The position numbers were made by a program, and so were the translations under genes. Below the pieces are notes generated by a model. That model saw only the letters and a list, made by a program, of their open reading frames with translations. It did no database searches and was not told the origin of the DNA. A stretch of DNA of 64,000 nt from Halanaerobiaceae bacterium ANBcell28 (lineage in GTDB: Bacteria; Bacillota; Halanaerobiia; Halanaerobiales; DTU029). Shown here in pieces: positions 18,099-25,559 of this stretch (positions within the stretch are counted from its first letter, which is position 1; each line of letters begins with the position of its first letter). The stretch spans positions 62,001 through 126,000 of the forward strand of contig JBBJJH010000006.1 of the NCBI GenBank assembly GCA_037623315.1, in the 5' to 3' direction.

Positions 18099-18496
18099 TG
18101 AAGATAAAAGCTGACTATATAACTAATAGTTCATCGACATCTTTTATCATTATTTCAGATGATGACCTAGGAAAAGAAGAATTCTATAAATGGTTTGGAA
18201 TAGATCCTGAATCAGATTTCACTTACATATTTAGTGAGTTATTTGATGCCGTTAAATATGACTCTAAACCTATCAAAGAGGATATGGAAGACGGTGAGTC
18301 TTTAGAAGATTATCTTTCAAAATATCGCTTACCAAATGAAGTGGAAAGAGTTAAAAAAGCCCTAGAAGATGGGAAAAAAGTTAGAGTAGGGAAATTAAGT
18401 AGTGAAATGAATGGTATACAGTCTTTTTTTTGTATGGATTCTTTCTCGATTGACAACGAATTAGTGTATATTAACGCTTTGTGTAATGGGTGGTAA
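18098..18496 (+). CDS. TNSSS-motif protein, possible radical SAM substrate
   Basis: 132 residues. The N-terminus MKIKADYITNSSSTSFII carries a Ser/Thr/Asn-rich motif that I recall from the extreme N-termini of many otherwise unrelated, uncharacterised Firmicute and phage proteins. The rest is acidic and shows no known domain. The ATG overlaps the previous stop. The 3' end abuts the radical SAM/SPASM gene, whose ATG lies 3 bp after this stop. A strict pairing of a small protein with a radical SAM/SPASM enzyme is the layout of peptide-modifying systems, so this protein may be the substrate. That is a hypothesis. Confidence 0.6.
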   Translation: MKIKADYITNSSSTSFIIISDDDLGKEEFYKWFGIDPESDFTYIFSELFDAVKYDSKPIKEDMEDGESLEDYLSKYRLPNEVERVKKALEDGKKVRVGKLSSEMNGIQSFFCMDSFSIDNELVYINALCNGW

Positions 18497-18498
18497 AT

Positions 18499-19548
18499 AT
18501 GAATGATATAGTTTTATTAGATAAGAAGAAAAGTAATTATTATTATTATTTTAATAAAAGTAACGGCTTAAGTATCAGAAGTGAATACAAAAATTTTGAA
18601 GACCCTTTTTGGTCTGTTGAAGGACCAGAATTACTAGATGTTTCTATTACAAATTATTGCGAGAGAGAATGTGATTTTTGTTATAGAAATTCCTCAATAA
18701 ATGGGAAGCATATGGGGATAGATGAGTTTGAGAGTATTATGAAATATATGAAAGAAACAAATACTTATCAGGTTGCTCTGGGAGGAGGTAATCCAAACCA
18801 ACATCCTGATTTTATTGAAATACTTAAAATGTGTAGGGAAAAGTATGGAATAGTCCCCTCATATACAACTAACGGAGATGGATTGTCTAGCGAAATACTG
18901 AAAGCTACTAAGATATATTGTGGAGCGATTGCAATAAGTTATTATAAACCATATCATAAATTCATAAAGTCATTAAATAAATTATTATCATATGGTATAA
19001 AGACTAATATCCACTTTTTACTTACACCGAAAACAATTAAAACTGCAATGGTCTGGTTAAAAGAACCACCTGATTATATTACTGGTATTAATGCAGTAAT
19101 ATTTTTGAATTATAAGCCGGTCGGTAATATGGCTAATAAAAGTTTATTATTAAAGAATAGTGATTGTATTAAGGATTTTTTTTCGTTAATTAATAAACAT
19201 GATCTAAGAAGATTTAAGATAGGGTTTGATAGTTGTACAGTTTCTGGAATAGTTGAAAACCTAAATTTTAACCCTAAGTTCATTGAAGCATGCGAGGCTG
19301 GAAGGTTTTCAGCATTTATTTCTGAAAATATGAAATTATATCCTTGTTCGTTTATGGAACAGAATACTGAGGGTATTAATTTAGCAAATATATCTTTGAA
19401 AAAAGCCTGGTTGAGTTCAGAAAAATTTCAAAATATTAGAGATAAAATTATATTAAAAGATTGTAAAAATATCTGTAAATACGAAAATGATTGTAAAGGT
19501 GGATGTCCTGTATTTAGTGAGATTAACTTATGTAATAATTTTAAATAG
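18499..19548 (+). CDS. Radical SAM / SPASM-type enzyme
   Basis: 349 residues from ATG 18499. The radical SAM cluster motif is CERECDFC (Cys54, Cys58, Cys61), followed by the SAM-binding ALGGGNPNQHP stretch. The C-terminal third is cysteine-rich: DSCTV, EACEAG, LYPCSF, DCKNICKYENDCKGGC and a last Cys near the end. This is the pattern of a SPASM/twitch domain holding auxiliary Fe-S clusters, typical of peptide- and protein-modifying enzymes. It closes the run of coupled genes that begins with the MBL protein. A role in modifying the adjacent TNSSS protein is inferred. No terminator is obvious after it. Confidence 0.85.
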   Translation: MNDIVLLDKKKSNYYYYFNKSNGLSIRSEYKNFEDPFWSVEGPELLDVSITNYCERECDFCYRNSSINGKHMGIDEFESIMKYMKETNTYQVALGGGNPNQHPDFIEILKMCREKYGIVPSYTTNGDGLSSEILKATKIYCGAIAISYYKPYHKFIKSLNKLLSYGIKTNIHFLLTPKTIKTAMVWLKEPPDYITGINAVIFLNYKPVGNMANKSLLLKNSDCIKDFFSLINKHDLRRFKIGFDSCTVSGIVENLNFNPKFIEACEAGRFSAFISENMKLYPCSFMEQNTEGINLANISLKKAWLSSEKFQNIRDKIILKDCKNICKYENDCKGGCPVFSEINLCNNFK

Positions 19549-19898
19549 GATTAAATAAATTAATGTAAATTTAATGTCTATACACATATAGAGAGGCTGG
19601 CTATAATGGTCAATAATCCTGCCCCAATCCTGCTCAAAACCATTGGAAATAGGCTAAAACTACAAAATTGAAAAATTATCAAACACCTTATAACCCTTGA
19701 TATAATGGTAATCTTGTGGATACACCAAAAACAGCAAAAGTATGCTCTGATAACAGCAAGGTTTACGGTTCCACTCCTAACGTCGTTTCGCCAAAATTTT
19801 TTCATCAAGGGTATTCGCCCTAGGATTCAGAAACTTCGTAAACCTGCGGATGTTATGTGAAATCGACGAAAATTTATAAAAAGAGGAGGTTATTAGAT
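19549..19898. other. Non-coding stretch, unrecognised degenerate sequence
   Basis: About 350 bp without a convincing gene. Short open stretches exist on both strands, but each is broken and none has a ribosome binding site. Base composition at 19600-19860 is less AT-rich than the operon before it. It may be the remains of a mobile element marking the right edge of the island. I could not identify a transposase. Confidence 0.4.
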
Positions 19899-20426
19899 AT
19901 GATTATATTGATAGGTGGGATTAGTCAGACAGGTAAAACATTAATGTCTCAAAAACTACTTGAAAAATATAAGATTCCCTATTTATCTATTGACAACTTA
20001 AAAATGGGCTTATATAGAAGTAATAAAGATTGTGGATTTACTCCATTAGACAACAATGATTTAATAGGGAGAAAATTATGGCCTATTATTAAAGAAATGA
20101 TTAAGACGCTTATTGAAAATAAGCAAAATATAATAATAGAAGGCTGTTATCTCTTGCCTGATTTGCTTAAAGAACTCGAAAAAGAATATTCAGAAGAGAT
20201 TATATCGGTTTATATAGGCTTCTCTACTAACTATATACAAGAAAATTTCAAATCAAGTATCCTTAAATATAGAAGTGCTATAGAATCTCGTAATTATCCA
20301 GAAGAGAGACCAATATCTCAATTTATTAAAGAACATAGTGACTTAAGAATACAATGTATAAAAAACAATATGAATTACTTCGAAATTAGAAAAGATTATA
20401 ACAAAGAAATTAAAGGAGTTTACTAG
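19899..20426 (+). CDS. P-loop kinase-like nucleotide-binding protein
   Basis: 175 residues from ATG 19899, which lies 8 bp after AGGAGG; an upstream GTG at 19857 has no site. The P-loop is LIGGISQTGKTLMS at the very N-terminus. A second acidic strand IIIEGCYLLPDLL (~residues 77-90) and a lid-like region rich in R/K and E follow. This is the layout of small AAA/zeta-like or 2-phosphoglycerate-kinase-like P-loop kinases. The substrate is unknown. It sits between the putative defence operon and the BMC genes and converges with the minus-strand BMC-T pair. Confidence 0.65.
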   Translation: MIILIGGISQTGKTLMSQKLLEKYKIPYLSIDNLKMGLYRSNKDCGFTPLDNNDLIGRKLWPIIKEMIKTLIENKQNIIIEGCYLLPDLLKELEKEYSEEIISVYIGFSTNYIQENFKSSILKYRSAIESRNYPEERPISQFIKEHSDLRIQCIKNNMNYFEIRKDYNKEIKGVY

Positions 20427-20516
20427 ATATATAGATAATCAGATTAACAGAGGGGTTATAAAAAGATAATCCTCCTAATTTGTCTGAAGAAATAACTATA
20501 AATGAAGTCAAATGAA

Positions 20517-21140
20517 TTAAGCTTTTGTATAGTTTTTTAAAAGACTAGAAATTAAGCTAGCATCAGGTCTTGCTATCACACAATGTGATATAAACTGACC
20601 ATGTTTTTTTACAATTTTAATACCTGCTTCAATTGCACAATTAAGTGCTTCGATATCTCCGCTGATAAGTAAACTCAAACGACCTGAACCCATAGAGTAG
20701 ATACTATTAATATCTATTGCTGATGTTTTGCTCATTATATCAGCAGCAGCAATAAGCGAAACAAGTCCTCGGGCATCGATAAAAGCGATAGCTTTTCCTT
20801 TTTCCATAAGTTTTACTTTCTTTTTATTGAAAAAGATATCGACAAAATCAAGCATAGGGTTTGATATACTATGTGCAGTTATTAATTGTGATAAACCTTC
20901 TTCAACAATTGTTGAGGAAGGAATTTTTTTTGCTATTTGATTAACTGCATTTTTGCCAATTTCAATAGCATTTAAAACATCATCATCACTACCTTTGAAG
21001 GCAGCTGTAAGATAAGCTGAACCACATCCTTTGAAGCCTAGCATCTTGATGTTTGATCCTTTTAGCATACTGTCTATAGCAGAGGTAAGAGCTGTCATAC
21101 CTCGAGTTTCGATTAAAGCTAGTGTATTATTTTTACTCAT
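20517..21140 (-). CDS. Tandem BMC-domain shell protein (BMC-T), divergent
   Basis: 207 residues carrying two BMC domains: residues ~5-90 (TLALIETRGMTALTSAIDSM) and ~118-205 (AIAFIDARGLVSLIAAADIM), ending HCVIARPDAS. A ~25-residue segment rich in F, D and K links the two. Tandem BMC proteins form trimers that act as pseudohexameric shell tiles and often gate the passage of large metabolites. The pore-loop regions differ (KGCGSAY and SMGSGRL). It starts on the base after the upstream BMC-T stop, so the pair is co-translated and likely paired in the shell. Sequence is more diverged than the plus-strand shell proteins. Confidence 0.88.
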   Translation of the reverse strand: MSKNNTLALIETRGMTALTSAIDSMLKGSNIKMLGFKGCGSAYLTAAFKGSDDDVLNAIEIGKNAVNQIAKKIPSSTIVEEGLSQLITAHSISNPMLDFVDIFFNKKKVKLMEKGKAIAFIDARGLVSLIAAADIMSKTSAIDINSIYSMGSGRLSLLISGDIEALNCAIEAGIKIVKKHGQFISHCVIARPDASLISSLLKNYTKA

Positions 21141-21779
21141 CTATATCCCTTCCTTAATCATTCTTTTTATCATAGCATCGGGCTGTGCAATTACAGTATG
21201 TGAGACAGTGTCATTGTACTTTTTAGCCGTTTCAACTGCGACTTCTACAGCTGTTTTTACAGCATCAACATTGCCAGCTAATTTTAAAAACATAATCAAA
21301 CCTGGAGTATTTGCCTTACCCTTTGTTTTATCCAGGGCAAGTAAGCTAACATTGCTGGATTTTAATGCTGCATCTGCTGCAATTAAAGATGCAGCATAAC
21401 CATAGATTTCAACAAAACCGATAGACTTTTTATCTTCCTTAATATCTTTTTTCTTTTTAATTTCTTTATTTTTATAATCAGGATTATTTCGGTATATAAA
21501 TGAAACTATTTCTGAATGTGGATTAGATATATATGAAGCTGTAAGAACTTTATTAATCTTCTTTGCTTCATTTTTTCCAATTTCTATGGCATTTCTAACA
21601 GCAGATATATTACCACTTATTATTACAGTGGCTAAGCCTGCCCCTAGATTCTTTTCATCTCCCACATAACTTACATTTGTATTTTTTAGCATGGCATCTA
21701 AACCATAAAAGGCTGCTGCTACACCTTGCGTTTCTAATAAAGCAAATGATTTATTCATTATAATCTCCTTTTTAAGCAA
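21141..21779 (-). CDS. Tandem BMC-domain shell protein (BMC-T)
   Basis: 212 residues with two BMC domains: ~6-92 (SFALLETQGVAAAFYGLDAM) and ~120-210 (SIGFVEIYGYAASLIAADAA). A K-rich linker, KNKEIKKKKDIKEDKK, lies between them. The second domain ends HTVIAQPDAM. It starts at ATG 21779 with an AAGGAG site and runs away from the rhamnose operon, sharing a ~180-bp divergent promoter region with it. It is the first gene of a two-gene shell-protein unit. It probably supplies trimeric facet tiles to the same compartment, under separate control from the main operon. Confidence 0.88.
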   Translation of the reverse strand: MLKKEIIMNKSFALLETQGVAAAFYGLDAMLKNTNVSYVGDEKNLGAGLATVIISGNISAVRNAIEIGKNEAKKINKVLTASYISNPHSEIVSFIYRNNPDYKNKEIKKKKDIKEDKKSIGFVEIYGYAASLIAADAALKSSNVSLLALDKTKGKANTPGLIMFLKLAGNVDAVKTAVEVAVETAKKYNDTVSHTVIAQPDAMIKRMIKEGI

Positions 21780-21885
21780 AGTTTTTCTACATTTATATTA
21801 GCATATATTTTCACCTTAATCAAACATTTAAACCAAAAAAACAAACAAAAAAACAAAAAATACATATATAAACAGAAAAAAACCA

Positions 21886-21914
21886 TTGAAATCCAATATT
21901 AAATATTATATAAT
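21886..21914 (+). promoter_or_regulatory. Sigma-A-type promoter of the rhamnose BMC operon
   Basis: TTGAAA (21886-21891), a 17-bp spacer, then TATAAT (21909-21914), about 50 bp before the aldolase start. It lies in the divergent region between the BMC-T pair and the main operon, in an A-rich tract. No regulator gene and no clear operator is seen here. Confidence 0.75.
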
Positions 21915-21963
21915 GAAACAAAATACAGGAATAAAAACAATTTAAATAAAAGGAGTGTCAATA

Positions 21964-22740
21964 TTGAAGTCAGAATTTGAATTAAAAAAAGAGATATGTG
22001 AAGTAGGTAGGAGAATTTATAACAATGGCTTTGTAGCAGCGAATGATGGTAATATTTCAGTAAGAATAGGTGCAAATGAAGTTTTAACAACACCAACAGG
22101 TGTTAGCAAGGGTTTTATGACACCAGATATGATTGTAAAAGCAGATATGAATGGTAATGTAATTTCTGGTAAGTTAAGACCATCATCTGAGTTAAAGATG
22201 CATTTGGATGTATATAAGCAAAGAGATGATGTGAAGTCTGTAGTTCATGCACATCCACCTACAGCAACAGGTTTTGCGGTAGCAGGAATACCTTTAGAAG
22301 AGATGATTATGCCAGAAGTAATTATTACTCTTGGAACTATACCAATTGCCAAATATGGAACACCATCAACGGATGAAATACCTATGGCTGTTCGTGAACA
22401 TTTGGATTGCTATGATGGATTTTTATTAGAAAATCATGGAGCATTGACTGTTGGTTCTGATTTAATGAATGCTTATTTTAAAATGGAAACTATAGAATTG
22501 GCAGCTAAGATTAACCTTACTGCAAGACAATTAGGTGGAGTTAAAGAAATATCTAAAGATAATGTAGATAAATTATATGATGTACGTAAAAAACTTGGTG
22601 TACAGGGTAATCATCCAGCTACTTGTATGGATTGTGGTTCCTGTTCTACAGAAGATACAGGAAATGATAATATTTCCGAAGATGAATTACTTACTTTAGT
22701 AAGTGAAATTACTAAAAAAGTAATGTCAGAAATGAATTAA
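21964..22740 (+). CDS. Class II aldolase (rhamnulose-/fuculose-1-phosphate aldolase) with C-terminal encapsulation peptide
   Basis: Splits L-rhamnulose-1-phosphate (or fuculose-1-phosphate) to DHAP and L-lactaldehyde. 258 residues from TTG 21964, 8 bp after AGGAG; an earlier GTG overlaps the site. Aldolase residues include the acidic SSELKMH, the zinc histidines in VVHAHPP, and ENHGAL. After a linker with GNHPATCMDCGSC the protein ends in EDELLTLVSEITKKVMSEMN, an amphipathic helix of the type that docks enzymes to BMC shells. Plain aldolases lack this tail. It is the first gene of the operon, directly before five BMC-H genes, so it probably works inside the compartment. Rhamnulose-1-P is favoured because rhaB and rhaA are in the same operon. 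Confidence 0.9.
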   Translation: MKSEFELKKEICEVGRRIYNNGFVAANDGNISVRIGANEVLTTPTGVSKGFMTPDMIVKADMNGNVISGKLRPSSELKMHLDVYKQRDDVKSVVHAHPPTATGFAVAGIPLEEMIMPEVIITLGTIPIAKYGTPSTDEIPMAVREHLDCYDGFLLENHGALTVGSDLMNAYFKMETIELAAKINLTARQLGGVKEISKDNVDKLYDVRKKLGVQGNHPATCMDCGSCSTEDTGNDNISEDELLTLVSEITKKVMSEMN

Positions 22741-22806
22741 CTTGAAAATGATTTTTTTAAAAAAATACTTTATAGAATTGGCTAGAAACAAAAGGAGGTA
22801 AGAAAT

Positions 22807-23079
22807 ATGAGTGGTAAAGCTATTGGACTAATTGAAGTAAAAGGATTGGTTTCAGCAATAAATACCCTTGACGCTATGGTTAAAGCTGCTGGCGTTGAAC
22901 ATCTTAGTACCAAGAAAAGCCTAGGTGGTGGACTTGTTACAGTAGTAGTCCAGGGAGATGTAGGTGCTGTAAAAGCTGCTATTGATGCAGGTAAAACTGC
23001 TGCTGAAAGAAGGACAGAGGTTTTTTGTGCTGAAGTAATCGCAAGACCACATGAAGGATTAGTTGAGTATTTAAAATAA
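22807..23079 (+). CDS. BMC-H shell protein 1
   Basis: 90 residues, a single BMC domain (AIGLIEVKGLVSAINTLDAM, KKSLGGGLVTVVVQGDVGAV, ending EVIARPHEGL). These proteins form flat hexamers that tile the facets of the compartment. The central pore is lined by the loop following the GGG segment. An AGGAGG site lies 7 bp before the ATG. First of five BMC-H genes in a row. Confidence 0.95.
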   Translation: MSGKAIGLIEVKGLVSAINTLDAMVKAAGVEHLSTKKSLGGGLVTVVVQGDVGAVKAAIDAGKTAAERRTEVFCAEVIARPHEGLVEYLK

Positions 23080-23099
23080 TTGAAAGAAGGTGAATAAAT

Positions 23100-23399
23100 A
23101 TGGCAAATGAAGCTGTTGGTTTAATAGAAGTTTATGGTTTTTCACCGGCTATTTTAGCTGCTGATATTGCTCTTAAAACTGCTGATGTAAAATTAGCAGG
23201 GATAGAGACTACAAGAGGTAAGCCAGGTTCACCAGGACTGGTAGCCTTTGTGAAGTTGCGTGGTAGTGTTGATGCTGTTAAGGCTGCTGTTGAGGCAGGT
23301 GCAGAAGAAGCAAGTAAGTATACGGAACTTATTGCATCCCATGTTATGGCAAGACCTGATAGTACATTAAATCAGGTGGTGGATTATAGGAATGTCTAA
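23100..23399 (+). CDS. BMC-H shell protein 2 (PduJ/K-like variant with longer pore region)
   Basis: 99 residues, a single BMC domain ([20 protein letters not shown]). It differs from its neighbours in the segment [20 protein letters not shown], where the others have a short glycine pore loop. This lengthens or closes the pore region and matches the same segment of the second domain of the 21141-21779 BMC-T protein (KGKANTPGLIMF). It ends [12 protein letters not shown] plus a short tail. The stop codon overlaps the next start by eight bases. Confidence 0.93.
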   Translation: MANEAVGLIEVYGFSPAILAADIALKTADVKLAGIETTRGKPGSPGLVAFVKLRGSVDAVKAAVEAGAEEASKYTELIASHVMARPDSTLNQVVDYRNV

Positions 23400-23895
23400 T
23401 GAGGACAGTAATAAGAAAACGGAGAAAAAGAAAGATAAAAAGACAGCAAAAAGTAAAACTGTAGCTGAAGAAAAAAAAGTTGTAAAAACAAGTGTTAGTA
23501 AAAAGAAAAGTACTAGGAAAAATAAAACAAATACAAAAAAAGCAAGCACTAAAAGATCGAATACAAAAAAGAAAAGTGCTAATGGCACTGAAAAGAAAAA
23601 ACAGGAGGTAAATAAAATGAGTAATCAAGCTTTAGGTTTAGTAGAATGTAGAGGGTTGACTGCGGCTACTGAGGCAGCAGATGCTATGATTAAAGCAGCA
23701 AATGTACAATTAGTGGCAACTGAGAAAATTGGTTCTGGTTTGGTTTGTGTTATGATTCGTGGAGATGTTGGTGCAGTTAAGGCGGCAACTGAAGTTGGTA
23801 GTGATGCAGTATCAAGATTAGGGGAATTAGTAGCAGTACATGTGATTCCACGTCCACATGGAGATCTTGAAAATATATTGCCAAAAGCAGAATAA
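23392..23895 (+). CDS. BMC-H shell protein 3 with N-terminal lysine-rich tail
   Basis: 167 residues. Residues 1-75 are a low-complexity basic tail with 27 Lys and 2 Arg against 8 acidic residues ([19 protein letters not shown]), like histone-H1-type tails. Residues 76-167 are a normal BMC-H domain ([20 protein letters not shown]). ATG 23392 overlaps the previous stop. A second ATG at 23617 starts the plain BMC domain and has its own perfect AGGAGG site (23603-23608) inside the tail coding sequence. The gene therefore probably makes both a tailed and a tailless tile. The tail could bind nucleic acid, polyphosphate or acidic cargo, or project from the shell. Function unknown; the domain call is secure. 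Confidence 0.92.
   Translation: MSNEDSNKKTEKKKDKKTAKSKTVAEEKKVVKTSVSKKKSTRKNKTNTKKASTKRSNTKKKSANGTEKKKQEVNKMSNQALGLVECRGLTAATEAADAMIKAANVQLVATEKIGSGLVCVMIRGDVGAVKAATEVGSDAVSRLGELVAVHVIPRPHGDLENILPKAE
23603..23619 (+). promoter_or_regulatory. Internal ribosome binding site and start codon inside the tailed BMC-H gene
   Basis: AGGAGG (23603-23608), eight bases, then ATG (23617-23619) in the same frame as the long protein. It gives a 92-residue BMC-H of normal length starting [10 protein letters not shown]. Confidence 0.8.
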
Positions 23896-23998
23896 AAAGT
23901 AGAACTTAAGGTATATAGAAATAATTTCTATTAAGTATATCTTTATGTACTTATGTAAGAAGTAAAATATTCTAAAAAGCGAAAGGAGAATATTAAAG

Positions 23999-24286
23999 AT
24001 GGGTAATTCTCTTGGATTAATAGAAACAATCGGTCTAGCAGGTTCAATTGCTGCTGCAGATGCAATGTTAAAATCAGCAAACGTCAGTCTAGTTGGAAAT
24101 TATGTAAGGGTGGGTTCTGGTTTAATAACTGTTATGGTTCAGGGTGAGATTGGTGCAGTGAGGGCTGCTGTTGAAGCTGGAGAACAGGCAGCATCTAAAC
24201 TAACTACAATTAAATCTATTCATGTAATCCCAAGACCACATGCAGATCTCGAGAAAGTATTTCTAGATAAAAAGGGGGCTAAATAA
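23999..24286 (+). CDS. BMC-H shell protein 4
   Basis: 95 residues, a single BMC domain ([49 protein letters not shown]) with a short basic C-terminal extension (FLDKKGAK). An AAAGGAG site precedes the ATG. The 103-bp gap before it holds a small hairpin-like A/T stretch that might tune expression within the operon. Its stop touches the next start. Confidence 0.94.
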   Translation: MGNSLGLIETIGLAGSIAAADAMLKSANVSLVGNYVRVGSGLITVMVQGEIGAVRAAVEAGEQAASKLTTIKSIHVIPRPHADLEKVFLDKKGAK

Positions 24287-24559
24287 ATGTCCGGTCAGGC
24301 ACTTGGAATGATAGAAACAAAAGGCTTTGTAGCTTCTGTTGAAGCAGCTGATGTAATGGTTAAATCTGCTAATGTAGAATTAGTAGCTTATGAAAAAATA
24401 GGATCAGGTATGGTTACTGTAATAGTAAGAGGTGACGTAGGTGCTGTTAAGGCTGCAGTAGAAGCTGCTGCTGAAGCTGTTAGCAGAGTTGGAGAATTAT
24501 TAGGCTATGACGTTATAGCCAGGCCAGATACAGGTGTAGAGGCAATCCTTCCTGAGTAG
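24287..24559 (+). CDS. BMC-H shell protein 5
   Basis: 90 residues, a single BMC domain ([55 protein letters not shown]). It begins on the base after the stop of BMC-H 4, so the two are translated in a fixed ratio. It is closest to BMC-H 3 in its domain sequence, suggesting a duplication. It is probably a main facet tile. Confidence 0.95.
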   Translation: MSGQALGMIETKGFVASVEAADVMVKSANVELVAYEKIGSGMVTVIVRGDVGAVKAAVEAAAEAVSRVGELLGYDVIARPDTGVEAILPE

Positions 24560-24607
24560 ATGGCTTATATAGCATATTAGACCTAAGAAAAAAAGGAGGG
24601 CGAAATT

Positions 24608-25279
24608 ATGGAAAAGACAGAGTTACTTAGCATGATAACTGCAGAAGTACTTAAAGCTGTAAAAAATAGTCAAAGTACTAGTTCTGCTTGTAAAAATAAA
24701 AATAATGATTCCATTCCGGTAGGTGTATCAGTACGCCATGTTCATATAAGTCAAGAAGATCTTGAAGTGCTTTATGGTAAAGGATATAAACTTACAAAAA
24801 AGAAAGATTTAGCCCAGCCAGGTGAATTTGCTGCTAATGAAGTAGTAACAGCTGTAGGTCCTAAGTTAAGAAGTATTTCCAATATTAGGATTTTAGGACC
24901 AGTAAGATCTAAAACTCAAGTAGAACTAGCTAAAACAGATGGTATCCAATTGGGAATAAATCCACCACTTAGAAAATCTGGTGATTTAGCAGGTTCAGCT
25001 GGAATAACTCTAGTAGGTCCCAAAGGTTCTTTGACTTTTAATGAGGGTGCTATCCAGGCTAACAGGCATATTCATATGGGGCCAGCAGATGCTGCACGTT
25101 TTGCTGTTAAGAATGATGAGCTTGTAAGTGTTGAAGTAGATGGTGATAAAGGCTTAGTGTTTAAAAATGTGCAGGTAAGGGTTAATGAAGGTTGGGTATT
25201 GGAAATGCATCTTGATACAGATGATGCTAATGCAGCTGGCATTAATTGTGGGACTCAGGTTAAATTACTTAAGGAGTGA
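24608..25279 (+). CDS. pduL: Phosphate acyltransferase PduL with N-terminal encapsulation peptide
   Basis: Moves the acyl group from CoA to phosphate (acyl-CoA + Pi to acyl-phosphate + CoA), recycling CoA inside the compartment. 223 residues. Residues 1-20 (MEKTELLSMITAEVLKAVKN) form an amphipathic encapsulation helix, then a flexible linker. The two zinc-binding beta-barrel halves carry VRHVHIS, RHIHMG and the later MHLDTDDANA. All expected zinc histidines are present. Here the substrate is probably lactyl-CoA made by the aldehyde dehydrogenase encoded two genes downstream. The stop overlaps the ribosome binding site of the next gene. Confidence 0.94.
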   Translation: MEKTELLSMITAEVLKAVKNSQSTSSACKNKNNDSIPVGVSVRHVHISQEDLEVLYGKGYKLTKKKDLAQPGEFAANEVVTAVGPKLRSISNIRILGPVRSKTQVELAKTDGIQLGINPPLRKSGDLAGSAGITLVGPKGSLTFNEGAIQANRHIHMGPADAARFAVKNDELVSVEVDGDKGLVFKNVQVRVNEGWVLEMHLDTDDANAAGINCGTQVKLLKE

Positions 25280-25284
25280 AAGCT

Positions 25285-25554
25285 ATGATTGTAGGGAAAG
25301 TATGTGGAAATTTAATAGCAACACGGAAGAATGAAAAATTACTTGGCTCTAAATTCCTTGTAGTAAAACCACTAAATACCATGAAAGAAAACGATTCCAA
25401 TATGATTGTTGCAGTTGATTTAGTAGGGGCCGGCATAGGTGAAGAGGTCTTAGTTGTAAAAGGAAGTAGTGCCAGGGTGGTTCTTGATAGAGAAGATTCA
25501 CCTGTTGATGCAGCAATTGTTGGTATTGTTGATAATATAGATATTAGGGAGTGA
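25285..25554 (+). CDS. BMC-P pentameric vertex protein (EutN/CcmL family)
   Basis: 89 residues starting at ATG 25285, 8 bp after AAGGAG; the earlier GTG is part of that site. The sequence is typical (MIVGKVCGNLIATRKNE, FLVVKPL, VAVDLVGAGIGEEVLVVKGSSAR, PVDAAIVGIVD). Five copies form a pentamer that caps the vertices of the polyhedral shell. It is the only such gene in the locus, so it should close all twelve vertices. Confidence 0.95.
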   Translation: MIVGKVCGNLIATRKNEKLLGSKFLVVKPLNTMKENDSNMIVAVDLVGAGIGEEVLVVKGSSARVVLDREDSPVDAAIVGIVDNIDIRE

Positions 25555-25559
25555 AATAT

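Noticed and set aside
19578-19808. Minus-strand open frame of 76 codons and plus-strand fragments
   Set aside because: No ribosome binding site, no family resemblance and stops in all neighbouring frames; treated as degenerate non-coding sequence.
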